A DNA stretch of 64,000 nt. Source: Dromaius novaehollandiae (taxonomy: Eukaryota > Chordata > Aves > Casuariiformes > Dromaiidae). Location of the stretch: contig NC_088132.1 of NCBI RefSeq assembly GCF_036370855.1, forward strand, positions 61,852,841-61,916,840, written 5' to 3'. The notes below the pieces were generated by a model. The model worked only from the letters and a program-made list of their open reading frames with translations, made no database searches and was not told the DNA's origin. A program made the position numbers and the translations under genes. Positions 39,801 through 53,649 of the stretch are shown here, one piece after another. Each line of letters starts with the position of its first letter. Position 1 is the first letter of the stretch.

Positions 39801-41660
39801 TCTCTTAACACCAGTTAACTCTTATTGTATTCAATTTATAACTTTTGGAAAACTGCAGCAGCAAGTGGAAAAACCTTCCTGTAGAAGTGGTACCTATGCT
39901 CTCCACTCTCTGTTCTTGGTGAGGTGTGAAATCAGAATAAATATTTCACACAGCTGAAAGGTAAAAAAATGAGACATTTTCAAAAAATTTAAATATTCAT
40001 TTCAAGCAAGGTGTCTTGACATGTAACTGAGTTCACTAGATTTGTTTGTCTAGAAAAGATCTGCTTTGGTTTTTGGTTGTACAGCATTTTAACACAACTT
40101 ATTTTTGACCCAGAAGAAATTAGCACAACTGGATGGAATACGTCCCCCGAATACTGGGTAAATTACATAAAAATCTGGCATTGGGTATTCGGATGATGGC
40201 AGAGGATTGGACAAAGCCAGTGTTGTGCCAGTTTCAATAATGGAAAGGATTTTCTTCAAAAAATGTAGCGCTTTTAAGTGTAACGCCTATGCCAGGGAAC
40301 ATTTTAGCACCTTTTACAAAAAGAGGAAATGCTTAGCTCTAAGCACACAGTGAAGGAGAAGGATGACCAAGAGGATTTTGAGAGCAGTGCCTCTCATCTG
40401 ACAAATTCTTTGACTGGATGAATGTAGATTGCAGGCAATTCAGTAGGTGCCATTTGCACAGTTTAGAGGTTATTGTTTTTGAAGAAGAGCTTCTTCAGGG
40501 GTCATAGATCTTCACCCTTGAAATCCTCTGTGTATGTCTCTCAGGGACTGCCATTATCAGGAATGGCCAAGTTAGCATTGCCTGGTTTTCAAAGCAGACG
40601 CTAGCTGTGCACCACACAAGTCTGCCTAGCATCGGGGTTGCTTATGTTGTCCTGATAGAGATGTATGAAAAAGACCACAGCATTGCTATGCCATGTGTCA
40701 GCACATGCAGACAGGACAAGAGATCTCCCAAGTGATGGTGGCTGAGTGAGTGACTGAGAAGATAAAAACATAAGCAGAAGACACTTCAGGAATCCATCCA
40801 TTTTAGTAGTCTTTACCTCTCTCAGGACTCTGTAGTAAGTTTTCTTCCCTTTTATAATCCTGGAGTTAAACAGAAGCAGTCTGAACAAGTACAGTTCCTC
40901 AATTTTCTCTCAATCCAAGGTCTTTCCTTCTTCTCTCTGAGCCTGGTTTGTTTGGCTAGAGGTATTTTTTTCCTCTATTGAGCATAGAGCAATTGTTATG
41001 TCATCCCAAGAGGAAAAAAATCAGCCCAACGGGGAGAAGTATCAAAATGTACAAACTGCAAAGATTAGGCTCTAGCCTTGCATGTGTTAGGTACATGTTT
41101 GAGTCCATAAATAGCTCTACTGAAACATCCACTAAAGTGTTTGCAGAAGCAGGGCTTTTGGTTAAGGCAAGACACACTATATATACAAAGAAAAAAAAGA
41201 TAGTAGGCCTTTTCCTTATAGGCTGTTCTCTGTAGGTGGTAAAGATGATGTCCAAAAATAGGGATCTGCAAGATGACAACGTAAAGGTTTTCACATGAAC
41301 ATATCACTATTTCTTTCAGTCATTCCATCTACAACATTACCTGGTCTCAATTGATATATCGCCAAAGGCATTTCAGAAGGCATTTTAGATTCAACACAGG
41401 ATAAGGAGCCCTGATACCTCCCTAAAGAAAATCTGTTGTCATTATGTCATTCCTAGGGTTTGACTAGTACAAGTGTTGATCTTACATTTAGTTTTGTATT
41501 TGTACCAACTAGTGGTTCATCGAAAAATCTGGAATTGTCTGGAGGAAGTGTATTTAGGGACAAAATAGGCTGGTCCCTTCTTGTGAGTGTTTGCTTTACG
41601 GTAAATAGAAGGTGATGGTGACATAAGAAATTGCAACTTTCCTATTGTGTTTGAATCTTT
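33820..41660. other. unique AT-rich sequence, no gene seen
   Basis: Nearly 8 kb without a supported gene, RNA or named mobile element. The 116-codon plus-strand frame at 36464-36814 is Ile/Lys/Arg/Ser-rich, as AT-rich noncoding DNA gives. A small inverted repeat, GCATTGCA, GTA, TGCAATGC, lies at 38975-38993. Confidence 0.4.
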
Positions 41661-41663
41661 ATC

Positions 41664-41679
41664 TTTTTTTTTTTTTTTT
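41664..41679. repeat. T16 homopolymer
   Basis: Sixteen consecutive T. The lysine-rich minus-strand frame that reads through it is an artefact. No retroposed unit is recognisable next to it. Confidence 0.95.
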
Positions 41680-44600
41680 CCTTTTGGCCTTACTCTGTGC
41701 TTTTTCTTTGGCAATTTTGTATGAGTAAAGAGTGCTCCTGAGCAAAAGTGGTGAACACAGAACAGTAACTAAATATCCACAGTGGCTACATTTCAAGGAT
41801 GAATATAACACCTGTTCTTTCAAAAATATCATCAAGATTCCTCAATATCTTACTGTAGCAGGTGAATCTGTCTGATGACATATGTTAACTTCAAATGAAA
41901 GTGCTTTTCTGTACTTGGAGAGGAAAGGCAATCTTTCTGTCATGTTACTTAACACATCAATACCATTTATGTCTTCACTCTTTCAGTTTACTCATTCAAC
42001 GATTTTCTTCTATTTCCTTCACCGTTAGTCATGTTGAATCTGCTAAATCACAAACTAACCACTAAATTTAAATCACTCTCCTCACCATTCTGACATTACA
42101 GTGAAAGAGTAACCAGATAATGAATTGAACCAGAACAGTGACAACCAAAATGTAAGATAAACTAGTCAAACTAAACTGAATCAAGTTACTAGATATAAAC
42201 CTTCCAAAACCTACTGGATTCTGGCAAACCAAAGCCCTCAGTAGTTTGCAAAATTTTTCACACTACCCTCTCTGCAACAAGCATGCTCTGCTAACTCTGC
42301 TCCCCAGTCATATTAGATCTGCAATTTGTAGCATTTCCATACATTTTTGTCTCTTCTGGGTATATAAGTAGTTCTTATTTCTAAACAGCCCAAGAGAGCA
42401 TTTGGACAAAAACTGGTTTTGTAATACCTTCATGGTGTCTTTTAATGATTTGAAATAATTTTTCACTCCCAATTGTGAACAAAAATACTAATTTTCTGGA
42501 GAAAAGAAAAAAAATCCCAATCCCACTTTCTCTTACCTTTCACCAGTGAAAAAGGAATCATCTTCCAAAATTTGCCACAAGCCACACTACTAGGGAGGTT
42601 TTAATTGCTTTTCTCTGAGGAAAGATTTTACCATAACCTCCCTTTTTAATAGTAAACTACATAACATAAAAGTAAACCACTGAACAGTATGCTGGCGATC
42701 GATATTATTGAGTGTGCTGTGTGTATCTGTAGCATCCCCGGCAGTTGGTGATTGGGTCGCTAACCAATTCTTGAGCAGCATTACCTTTTCCTCCCAGATA
42801 TAACACAGGGGGACACAGGAGTTCCCTTTCAGGAGAAGTGCAAAAGATTGTCACAATCTCTTGAATTCCAGCAAAAGCAGCCAGTTACGCTTGTCAGACG
42901 CTTTGAAAATAGATTGCCATAAATCGATGTCACTGCTGTGCATTTCTAGTTGTTTCTCAACATCTGAGATCTGGATGTGAAAGACAGAAGTCAATGATCT
43001 AAAGCTATGTTTTCTAATGTACGATATCCTAAGCTGACCTGCTTTTCAAATTAAGAAAATTCAGATTTGAATTTCAGTATTTAGACCATTCCGTACAGAA
43101 AAAATAATCAGAGGTATAAAGGAAGAGGGAAAAAATCTTCAGTATTTTATTCAAGGATATAAAGTTAAGCTGACGTTTCTTTGGTGATGGGAGTTGAGAA
43201 ATGCATTTTAATGAAAATACCAGTAAAACAGAACAGCCTATCAAATTTATGCATAATGTGGATATTCACTCTCCATATCTCAACTAGCTTAGTACAGGAG
43301 GAGGGAAAGACTCCATGGGAGTTACTAACATAGCCAGAATATTTTGCAACTAACTTGTTAAATCTAGATCAGCTCGCAGGTGGGAGGCAAATTCATAACA
43401 TTACAGGGAGATCAGAATTAGCAATGCAGCGAGGGGAGAGAGAAGGGGAAACTAAGGGAAACTAGAGGGTTAGAACCAGGGTGAGTAAGAACAAGATACA
43501 GGTATTCAAAAGATGAAATGTTGCTCTGGTGTGGGGAGGTTTTTGTATCACAGCCATTCAAGATTGCTGCCTTCTCACGTTTCCAGCATCATCTGAGAGT
43601 ACTAGTTTTAAAGAGCTGTATACTACAGTTCCATTTAAAGATCTATATACTGCATTTCCTTAATGTGGCACATACAGGTGTCTCTAATCTCTGTCTCTTT
43701 TAAGAGGAAATAACTTGAATAGAGTGATTCCTCCAGCACGCTTCCAGCCCCTTCTACTTTTCCCTGCCACTGAGGTTTTTTGGGGGGGTCATTACAATGG
43801 CAAAGGAGCTGTCTAAGCAGGATGAGGTCTCTTACCTCAGTATTTAGTGCACCCTGGATGGGTGCTTCCATAAGAAATAAAATGGACTTTGTTGGCTTTT
43901 GCTCCAGTACCATTAAAGTCACTTTTTTTGGTTAATTTAGCATATACTTTCATGTATAGGTAACTATTCAGATGATGAAAATACTTGCTACCATCTCAAC
44001 ACTGTAAAATCTTAAGCTTCTGTTTTTGATGCAGCTACAGAATCTGGGCAAATACCTATCTTGACTATCCAATTAGTTTAAGAGGTAGCCAAACAAAACT
44101 CCTCTGTAGAAAAATACAGCATCATTATTTGCTATCAGTTCTAACTGTCATCAGACTTCTGTTGCACTAAGAATTATAAATATAAACCATTGTTGGTTGG
44201 AGGCTAAGTGCCTTTTTGCTCTGCATAAAAATGTCTGTCAAAAAATAAATCAACTTTGCCAGTTTACTGCTGAGACCCAGAGCTACTTGCTGTATACAAT
44301 GTTGTCTTGTGCATCTCAGAGGGTCCTGGATGTTCTCTTGCTTTTCAGAAAAATTTCCATTTTGAACAACTTTGACACTGCAGGGGATTCATCGTGCTGA
44401 TAGAGCACAGAATTCTATACTCTAAAATAATAAAAAAAACAGTTGAGTTTTTTAGTACAAAAGATCTAGGGGTTAGTTGCCTACTATGCTGTCTAAAACC
44501 AGAAAACTCCAGAATATTTTTTCTTGGATGGATTTTTTGTCCAACACCAATCCATGCTCTACATTGGGTGGCAAGACCATGCTTCTCTTTCTCCCTGCCT

Positions 44601-46230
44601 TTGTTCTAGCAAGAACTCCTCATTGAAAAAGGAGGAACAGAGCCCTCACGTGTCACATCACTGTCCTCTGTGCCTTTGGATTGCATTCCTTGCCAGCGCC
44701 TTAACACTACTGAAGCAGTCATTTGTAACTTTGAATCAGGAAATAGTTAGCCATAAAACCATAACCCATAAAACCTCCATGGAACGAAAGAGCAGCGTAG
44801 GATGAAAGAAGTGCTAAAACCCTCTGAACCCCTTCCACTTTGTCCAAGGCCACGAATGTGCAGTCTGAAAAGGGTAAGTCCTTCCTATTTTATATTCCTC
44901 TTGTATTTGGATCAGTGACTCCACAAAAGTAAACAAAATTAAGCTGGAAATTTCAAAGCAACTTCAAAGGATTTCAGCACCTAATTCTGTTGATGGTTCT
45001 TTTGAAGATGCAACCTTCACCTCTAAAAAAAATCTGCATCTTTTTAGAACATTCTATTATTGCACAAGCACTAAAAGCTCTGCATTAAAAAGCATTTCAA
45101 TTAAATGGTTTGAATTGTTTTTCCTCCCCAAGCTTCAGGATTATTCGGAAGGCTCTGAAAAGTGCCTTTCTGATTGAGCATACTATTTTATATCTTGTGC
45201 AACAAGACAAAGTGTTTCAATATGTCAGCATACAGTCTGAGGTTATTAGAGGACAGAAAACAAACACAGCAAGCTGGCTAAAAGGAGTAAAACTAAAAGG
45301 CATTAGTAAAAATTAATATAGTATACATAATTTACAAGTAGAAAAGCATATTTATTTTTGGCTCGGCTTCTAAAAATGCACATATCGCCCAGTGGCAGTT
45401 CAAATAAATTAAGTAGCTGAACACAACCAGGAATGTCTGACAGGGCTGATGGTTTAAATTGCAGAAAGGCAAGTGGAATGTTGCTCACTGCAGACATCAT
45501 TTTGGAGATCTCAGGCAGCAGGGACATATAAGGGGGAGGAGAACAGTGACAAGAGCTACCAGCTCCAACATAGACAGTGGCAGTTACAGAAGGTCTAAGG
45601 TCCTTTCCCACCTCCTCAGCACAAAACAAAATAATAGATTCATCTTGTTGAAGGATAGATATTCTCCTTTGACCCTTCACACCAAAAATCCAGGACATGT
45701 TTTGGCATCCCCCAAGTCAGCATCTCCTAGAGCTCCTGCTGACTGAGCACACTTGCTTGCTGCCCCAAATATGTACCATCAAACCAAATATCCAGAGGCA
45801 TCAGAACTGTCTATCCCCACAAAAGTTCATTACTGTCCTTCTACTCCTTTCTCAGTGAAAGTCATTCAAGCCACTTCATAATGCAGTGCAAATGGGAAAT
45901 AGGAGAAGGTCAAATAAGAAATTTATCCTCCAGTAAGACATTATGTGCATCCTAAGGAAAGGCTCCAAGAAAGCCTAATTGTGCCTGAAAGCATAATGGA
46001 CTAACTTCATCCCCAACTAAAGCCACGCAAAGTTTCAATTAAATTTCTCAGACCATAAAGCCAGCTAAGGTGAAAGGGTCCATGGCCAATTTAGAAAACA
46101 TTTTGACTCTGAATTTAAAGGGCACCAGCTTCCTTCATCTGAAAGAGCAAGGAAAGGTATTATATACTACTTACACAATGCTCATGGTGACTATGAGCTA
46201 CACCTTGTCTAAGCAATATATGGTTAAAGG
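41680..46230. other. unique AT-rich sequence, no gene seen
   Basis: No supported gene or named repeat. Short frames on both strands near 43.6-44.8 and 45.1-45.7 kb overlap each other and carry no recognisable domain. Confidence 0.4.
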
Positions 46231-46232
46231 AT

Positions 46233-46248
46233 AAAAAAAAAAAAAAAA
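46233..46248. repeat. A16 homopolymer
   Basis: Sixteen consecutive A in unique sequence. No recognisable retroposon lies upstream. Confidence 0.95.
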
Positions 46249-46249
46249 G

Positions 46250-48300
46250 GCAAACAGTTCAGTAAAAAATATCTAGCTTTTTGGATGTGGCATGTAAATG
46301 GCTTTGCTTCTCAAGTTAGCTTAGTATATCAAGTATATCACTGTATTCTGCAGCTTCAGTGCAGTGAACCTAGCATATGCAATGCCAGAAGGAACAGTTA
46401 TCAGGGTAATTATTCAATTTACTACAAAAATGCTTATAAGGATAAAAACTAAAATTAGATTTCACTCTTCCATCTCAGTAGTTAAAAGGCCTATCACTTG
46501 CTGCCAGTCACAGTATCAATTCTATTTTTGGTGTTTATTCAGTATTCAGTAGTAAAATTGAAGAAGCAGTAAGCAAGGCTCCATAATCAACAGGATGTAG
46601 AACTGGAAATATATACTTAAGATAAAATCCTCATTATTGTCATTTTATACATCTGAGATTGACAACAAATGAAAAATATAGTGTTCTCCAATGAGACTAC
46701 CTAAATCAGAATGAGAGTGGATATTTACCTGTCAGCCACATTGTCACATATGTATATATCTTAATCTACGTGGGGATAATTTGGACTAACTAGATGAAAA
46801 TATTTTTAATTATATGCTGTTAAAATTTAAATTAAAACATGAAATCCTACTAGATTTCATAAAAAAGTCAAACCCTGCAATTTCTGAATACCTAATGTTC
46901 ACTCTTCAACACAATGATAGTTAATGCACCTGTAATAAATTAATGTTTATTAAGGGAGAGATGTTTTAATTACCATATGGTTGCCTGATTTAGTTGTAAT
47001 CTATTGGAATAAAATTTTGTAAGGATATAAAATTAAGTATGCCAATGCTCACTGTTAAAGTAAACATTTCCCAGTTATCAGGTACTCAAAATTTGTTGAT
47101 GCAGTTCGCTAGCTCATAATATTTGTCAGAGACTTTTGGCAGAAATAGGCAAAATTCTCTTCAGATAACACAAGAACAGATGCCATGATTTCTTAGTCCT
47201 TTATATGATATATCCTTACTGGGTGAAAGCACAGAATCCAGTCAATATTAAACTGCAAAGCTCCAGAGAAAAATTTCTGATACATCACATTTTTGTTTGA
47301 ATTTAATATTCTTTGCCAATCACTGTAAAATGAAAAGTAACACAAAGATGATGATTTAAATAGCACTGAAAACAAACAAGCAGTATTTTTAAGCTTAGAA
47401 AAAAATGGCATGAGTGAGCCCAAGCCTGCACACTCAAGCGTGTTGTCCAAGAGTTAATATTTCAACTTCAGTGAATGCATAAGACCTTTAATCACTTGAG
47501 CAAACATGACTCCATCTGGCACACCTCGAAATAACACAATAGCAGCAGACAATATGGCAAACTTTTGCTGCAAAATCATTTAAGTATATAGGGCTCAGTT
47601 CTGTCATATTTTTAAGGAGTTAAGGAGTTTTTTACTGGAGGTAGGCAGCACTTACTGCTTTGGAAGAATGTTTTCAAGAATGTCACAGGTCATGAAATCA
47701 CTACAGTAGCCTTCATTTCCTGAATAAGAGAGATCTTTATACAGACTTGTTTTGGATTTATTTGCTGAGAGCATTATTCTTTTATCTACTAAAAATGTGT
47801 CTGCAGGCTTTTTATTATACATCAGTTTTTTTTTCTAAATAAGGCAAGTATTCATGTCTGTGCCTTCATTTTATAGCTCAGCCCAAGATCTTTAAAGTTG
47901 ATAAATCAGGGCACAGCACAGAACGTGTGGTAAATGCGTGTGTGGGATGGCATGGTGCTGATAAAAATGTAGTTACGTGCTTTGCTGAACAGACCTAAAC
48001 CAATCCACATCTTACATTATTAGAGGCCCCAGATTCATGCAGGTATTGCCCTGCTAACCAAACTTATCAGCTATGCTCAAGGTTACTTCTAGGGTGACAA
48101 GAACATCTAAGATCACACTGACTTCCATAACTCTTCTTTTTGCTATGCAGATTACAAGACTGAGGTAACCTATTCCATCCCATTCCAAGTAAACTATTGA
48201 TCACACTGCTGTGTTCAGAAGACAGCTGTAAGAAGACACCAGACCTTGAAGCACACTACTAAGCATGGAAATTCAGTTTCTATTCCAGAAATGAGCACTG
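46250..48300. other. unique AT-rich sequence, no gene seen
   Basis: No gene or named repeat is supported. The part from about 46,740 to 47,110 is dense in TAATTA/TTAAT words and non-repetitive. That is compatible with, but not evidence for, a conserved noncoding element. Confidence 0.35.
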
Positions 48301-48581
48301 ACTCTGCTTTAAGAGACAGTCACCAAGGAAAGGGAAAGGATTTGCTTTTCTAACCTTCCTGGTAGTGCTGATCCAGAGAGGCGATTCCTGGTTGTATATT
48401 GCAGAATATTTGGTACCTCGATGGAGATCCAGGAAGGAATGGATTCTTTTGTAAGGGAACTGAAAGTTTTTCAGAATCCTGTAAAAGTACATGCCTGTGA
48501 TGTCAAGGACTTTCTGAAAATGAAAGTTCAGGGTGAGTAATGCCTGTGATTTATCACTTTGTTTGAAAGGATGCTTAGCAT

Positions 48582-48604
48582 AAAAAAAAAAAAAAAAAAA
48601 AAAA
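48582..48604. repeat. A23 homopolymer
   Basis: Twenty-three consecutive A, the longest homopolymer in the window, located 50 bp downstream of a strong splice-donor-like site at 48533. It could be a retroposon tail, but no target duplication is evident. Confidence 0.95.
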
Positions 48605-48609
48605 GTAAA

Positions 48610-51600
48610 TGCAGGAGGAGGTAGAATAAAACCATCATGTTGATGCCATTACAGATTCCAAATAATATGTACTATCAGGGTTCCCCTGATATTGGCAGCA
48701 CATGATCCTGGGCAGGTGTGTAGGGTTGCCTAAATCCCCCAGGTACTTTTATTCCTTTCAGCCTCTAGTATTCTGGACTGGATGCTGTTTCCTATACTCA
48801 TTTCCAGAGTACAGCAGTGCTTCCAAGTTCTTTTCGAACAGATCTGCAGATATTTTACATTAGTCTAACGCCTTAGGTTGCCAAGAATTGCTCTGAGTTC
48901 CTCCTTCTTCTCCCCTATATGTTCTGTCTTCATACTAAATATCAGATTTTTCCCTATTGCCTGTGTTATTAAGATGACTTATATTTCAGATGAAGGTCCT
49001 TATGACTCGTAACAAAAATGCTGTGCTTACCTTTTCGCATATTCCTAAGGGTAGTAAACACTTCTGAGAGCCTGAACTTATTGGCCTATTATAGCTGTGA
49101 CTGCAATCATTTGCAAACCTCTGTCATCTCCTTTTTGACTACCACCTTTTCCCAGCTTACCTATCAACCTTACATTCATTTATTTGCTTGCTGAACATTT
49201 TCTTGATTTATTCATTTCATTTTTATTAATTTTTTCTTACTCATTAATATTTCTTTTGCCAATGTTGTTCTCAGTGAATTATTTTTCTTTCCCAGTCTTG
49301 AAAACCCAAATACAATCTCAGCCCTATCATCATGCTGATTTTTGATGTTTTGAGACATTACATATGCTTTTCTGATAATCCAAGCCACCTACATCAAAAT
49401 CTTGCTCAGGAGCTGAAGGAGTGCCTGGAGTCCAACCAGTCAAGATTCCTCTGTTCCTCTTCAGGGGCTCCATACAAATTAAAGCACGGTTTCAGATTCA
49501 TGCGCTAATTACAAGGAACGCTGGGAAACATACCGTGCTTTCATGGTCTTTGGTCTTACAAGCGGTCAGTAAGGGTGCCTGGGACAGGATCTCCCTCTAA
49601 TACTGGACTGTGAGGGCATGACTGTGGTGCGTGTCTTGGGACTCTTAGAAACCCCGCAAAATACTTATGATTAGTGATTATCCCTGCACATAGCTTTTCT
49701 GTGACTGCAGATCTGGTGTCTCAGGTCACTAATGCCTCTGCTGCACCAAAGCCCTTAGCTCTCTTGGTGGGAAAATCCAAGACACGGTGAAGCTGCCTGT
49801 GGCGACCAGCGTGTTGCCAGCCTCCATCTCAGAGAAAGGCCCAGGGACCTCTAGTGCATGTGCACCCAGGCACTCCTGCTGCCAGGTGACTTCCCCTGTC
49901 TTAGCGGGGCCTCTCTGCAGAATGCAGTCCCCTTTCCTGAAACAACCTGCGGTACCCCACCTGCCAAAGAGTTTCTGTCCCCTTAGCTCACATTTTTGTG
50001 AATTTCAAATGCTTTGCAGTTTTGGCATCTTAACAATCTCAGAGTTTATTTCTTTATGCATCTGGTAGCACTGACCTTCCTCTCCCAGTCAGGCTTCCAC
50101 TCTCCCTCTTCATCTCCTCACTAGTTTATTTTCATCTATTTTTTTTATTAAACCTAAATTATTCTAGTACTGGTTAATGCCTGGGCACAATATTCCAGCA
50201 TGGCTCCATCTGCCTCTTGAGTTTCCTGTTGAACACACCCATGTGACTTTAGCCACCTCTGCCAGAGCCTTCCTTCCCACCTGCCCAGCCATTCCTGCAG
50301 CCTCTTCCTCACTGCTGCTATGGAGAAACCAGGAACATTTGCACCACTACGAATTATGCAAAGAGAAGAGGCAGCTTTCTCTGCACACAAAGTAATCCTG
50401 GCCTTGACTCTAACAGGTCTAATGGGTGGGTGCCCATTTCATCATGCAGTGGATGGTGACTTCCTTATACATTAGTCTGAGGCAGTCTGAAGAGCAGGAG
50501 CTATTTCAGTAAGTTACAAAATGTGGCTGATGTGTGCTACCTGCAGAGGAGACGTGGCCATGCTTGTGGAGGTGCAGATTGACCTTGTTCCACTAAAACC
50601 AGTAGGCCTAAACTGCTGAGCTCTGGCTGGCTGGATCAGGGGGGGTTTACAGTCTAAAGTTCAGATGTGCAAGAGTAAACCAAAAGCTAATTCGGACACT
50701 ACTTGGGTTGCATGGAAAAGCACTTAAAAAAGAAAGCTGCTCTGTCTGAATTTTGATTTCCTTCCTTCTCTCCTTCACCTAAAATAAAAATACTTTACCC
50801 AAAGTTTAGATGGCAAAATCGTAATGTCCCATTTTTTGTAACCACAGACTTGCATAAAGCACAAGGTAACTCATAAGCTAGTGTTTACATCACATTATTT
50901 CCATGAATATTACTGGTGTCAAGTTCTTTCTAGTGTTATCAAGTACCAAGTTTGACTTGTTTCATGGCCTCACTGGAAGATCAGATCAAAATTGTTCATG
51001 ACTAATGAGGAAATTGAGAAAGACTTTAAAACATAGCCATTACTGAAATTAGATTCATTTTTTCCTCATCTATTTTAATGATCCTAAAAAACATTACAAA
51101 GAAGCTCACTTTTCTAAAAGCTAACTTTTTGAGAACCCTCCTCTGCATTTCATAATTTCTCATTTCCTCATAAATTATCCATACTGTCTCCAGACACAAG
51201 TTACAGATACCCATGCAAATTTAAACTGACACTTTTAACTGGGTAAATAATTATGGAAAGTCTTTAGAACATCACTTATAAAATACAAATCTGCAACAAA
51301 CCAAAGTACTATGTAGATTTACTTTTTGCTCCCTATTAATATGACCAGCAAACTAATGTGTGTTTTAAATACCAATTGACTACTGCTGTTTATTATTTAC
51401 AAACATTGTTAGCTTACTGCCTTCACTTAAAACTTTATTATTTTTAAAGAGTCTTTTAGATACCCCAAATTATAATTTTTCCCAGCACAGTATTTTTAAG
51501 TTCAGTTACAAAAGGGTTTGTTTATAGTCTCTTCAATCCATTAAAGCATTAAAGGATTTCCTGGAATGAAAATAACAGGCAGATTCTTGTTTACAGATGT

Positions 51601-51650
51601 TCTTCTCTCTGCTAATAAATTTACTCTGAACTTCAATAGTTTTAGGTCCT
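48610..51650. other. pyrimidine-skewed then AT-rich sequence, no assigned gene
   Basis: From about 48.75 to 50.15 kb the plus strand is noticeably rich in T and C. A stretch such as 'tgtcatctcctttttgacta' at about 49.12 kb faintly resembles the L2/L3 LINE 3' coding region, but not enough to annotate. The part from 49.78 to 50.0 kb is locally G+C-rich. From 51.0 kb the sequence is AT-rich and non-repetitive. No gene is supported. Confidence 0.35.
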
Positions 51651-51653
51651 GAT

Positions 51654-51695
51654 CTTGCACTGTGAGACACTTGCACTACGAGACACTTGCACTAC
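51654..51695. repeat. short tandem repeat, 16-bp unit
   Basis: GAGACACTTGCACTAC occurs twice in exact tandem (51664-51679, 51680-51695), preceded by a partial unit (CTTGCAC at 51654). Too short to call a true minisatellite. Confidence 0.9.
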
Positions 51696-51699
51696 CACA

Positions 51700-53160
51700 A
51701 AGTTCTCCAGAAGCCAAGGGGCTTTCACCAAGATGCATGAAATCACAGCAATAGGTTGCACTGAAATACAAGCGTCATGTGTTATCATTCACAATATTTA
51801 TGTCTTAGCAGAATATAAAATCTTTGGGCTTACTAGTTTATCAAGATGGATTGGGGACCATTCCTTGCACTGTGTAAGATGGCTGGTAGCCTTGCTTTCT
51901 CTCTCCCCCTCTCACCCAGTCTGCCAAAACAAATCAAAAGCCTGAAAAGGTTATGAACGGAAGACGTTTGCATGAGATCAGTAGCAGCATTTTTGCATTC
52001 CCCTGTCCCCCTTTTTATTTTTCACCGCTAAGTTCAGACTTAAATGACTTGTCCACAAGAAAAACGCAAGTTGCATGCACATATTGTAGAATACAAAATG
52101 TCAGCTATGCTTAAACTTCTTCACACAGGGAAATTAACTAAAACCAACTCTCCTGCATGACATCATTAATTTTAAAATATCAGCATTATCTAACAAGATA
52201 ATTCTGACCAGATAGTTCTGCAGGACAGCTGTATACGTATCTGAGGAAGAAACTTGCAGAAATTTCAACAGACTAGAGAGCAACCATTCTGCAGTTAGCC
52301 GTGTTTCTCAGTGTCAGAGGTGGACTTGCCTTGACAGCTAACTTTCTGAAGAGGCTGCTCACACATACACATCAAAGAGCTTGTCTCTAAGGTTAGCAAG
52401 CCAAGTGGCAAGAGCAGAGTGGAGCAACTCCTTGTTCCAGGAAGACGCGATCATCTCAGACTTCCCCTAAAATAATCAGTCTGAACCTGCCGAAAGGAAG
52501 GTCAAAGCAGAAAGAGAAAACCAGCTCAAGCAGAGTGACTGTTGAGACAGCTCCTCCTGCACCTCTTGGCCATACCAGCCACGGAAGGCACAAAGAGAAA
52601 ACCAATGGTACTCCTCTCTACGTACCTCGCTAGGCGAAAGGGAGAAATGGGGATGGGGCTCTGTTGCTGCCCCCACCACTGTAGGAGAGAGGGGAGACCC
52701 TGGAAAGGTAGAATTGACATGAGGGACAAGTAGATGAGGTGGCTGTACTGACAGGCAGATTTGGGTGTGGGAGCTCCTGCAGCACTATCAAAAAAGAAAA
52801 AAACCAAAAAAACCACACTTTCATTTGCTCAGGAAGATTGGCAATAAAAATTGTTCACCATATCCACCAGTGATAAGGGTTTATAAAGATATTTGAAAGT
52901 TAAATAGAGAACAGTAACACAATATATACAATCCTTAATCCTGATGGGGGCCTCTGAAACTTTCTTTTTGAGGTACTGGGGTTAAGAAAACTCAGTACAT
53001 TCGAGGGGCCCTGGGAATAATGGGCAAGTGAAGTTCTGTTTAAGACTTCCATAGCTACATGTGAATTAACAGACCAGATGTTCCCAGAGATAACTAGGCT
53101 GTACCAAAACTAGGGTGTTTGTTAAACTCAGTTGTCATGGGATCTGAGCAGGCTTAAAGA
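51700..53160. other. unique sequence, no gene seen
   Basis: Frames on both strands at 52476-52824 overlap without a recognisable product. No named repeat was recognised. Confidence 0.4.
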
Positions 53161-53166
53161 GAGACC

Positions 53167-53167
53167 A

Positions 53168-53199
<32 letters not shown>

Positions 53200-53212
53200 A
53201 GAAAAAGAGAAA
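53167..53212. repeat. A18 followed by (GAAAA)n purine tract
   Basis: Forty-six uninterrupted purines: 18 A, then GAAAA and GAAAAA units. This is typical of an expanded A-rich tail or a simple repeat. Confidence 0.95.
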
Positions 53213-53539
53213 TATACTAGCAGTGACCAGCTGTTATGTTTAGCAAGACTAATTAATTACATAAATAATCACTAGTATATAGGTCTTCGCAGGATGAAGG
53301 TCATATTTAAAAAAAAAATAGACATGGATACTGCCAGGCCTGTGTATGTAACAAGGAAAAGTAAGTACAAGAAAGTAATTTAAAAATCACAAGACTAAGA
53401 AAATAACACATTCTGTAATCTTTCCACTTACCTTCCAGTTTAGGAACAGAGATCCTACTTTCAGTTTTTTCTATGTAAATATAAAGACTAAAAACTTTCT
53501 TATTTAACTGAAAGCTGTGATTCTTTTTCAACTGCACAA

Positions 53540-53641
53540 TTAAAGAAGCTGAGGCTTAAAGGAAGAGAGCTCAAACTTCACAGGACATGTGATAGCATCA
53601 CAAAGCCAAAATTGTTCAAGAGGACTATTCAGACTCTATGA
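53540..53641 (-). repeat. probable MIR/CORE-SINE relic, reverse
   Basis: On the plus strand, 'agaagctgaggcttaaagg' matches 'gaaactgaggcacagagag'. The 'agcatcacaaagccaaaatt' then matches 'agtgacagagccaggatt', and 'actattcagactct' matches 'aggtctcctgactcc'. The blocks are in the order expected of an inverted MIR. Divergence is high, so chance similarity cannot be excluded without an alignment score. Confidence 0.5.
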
Positions 53642-53649
53642 TACCAATA

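Noticed and set aside
49100..49200. Faint resemblance to an L2/L3 LINE 3' coding region.
   Set aside because: Only about 20-30 bases resemble the family and no second block follows in order, so it is not annotated.
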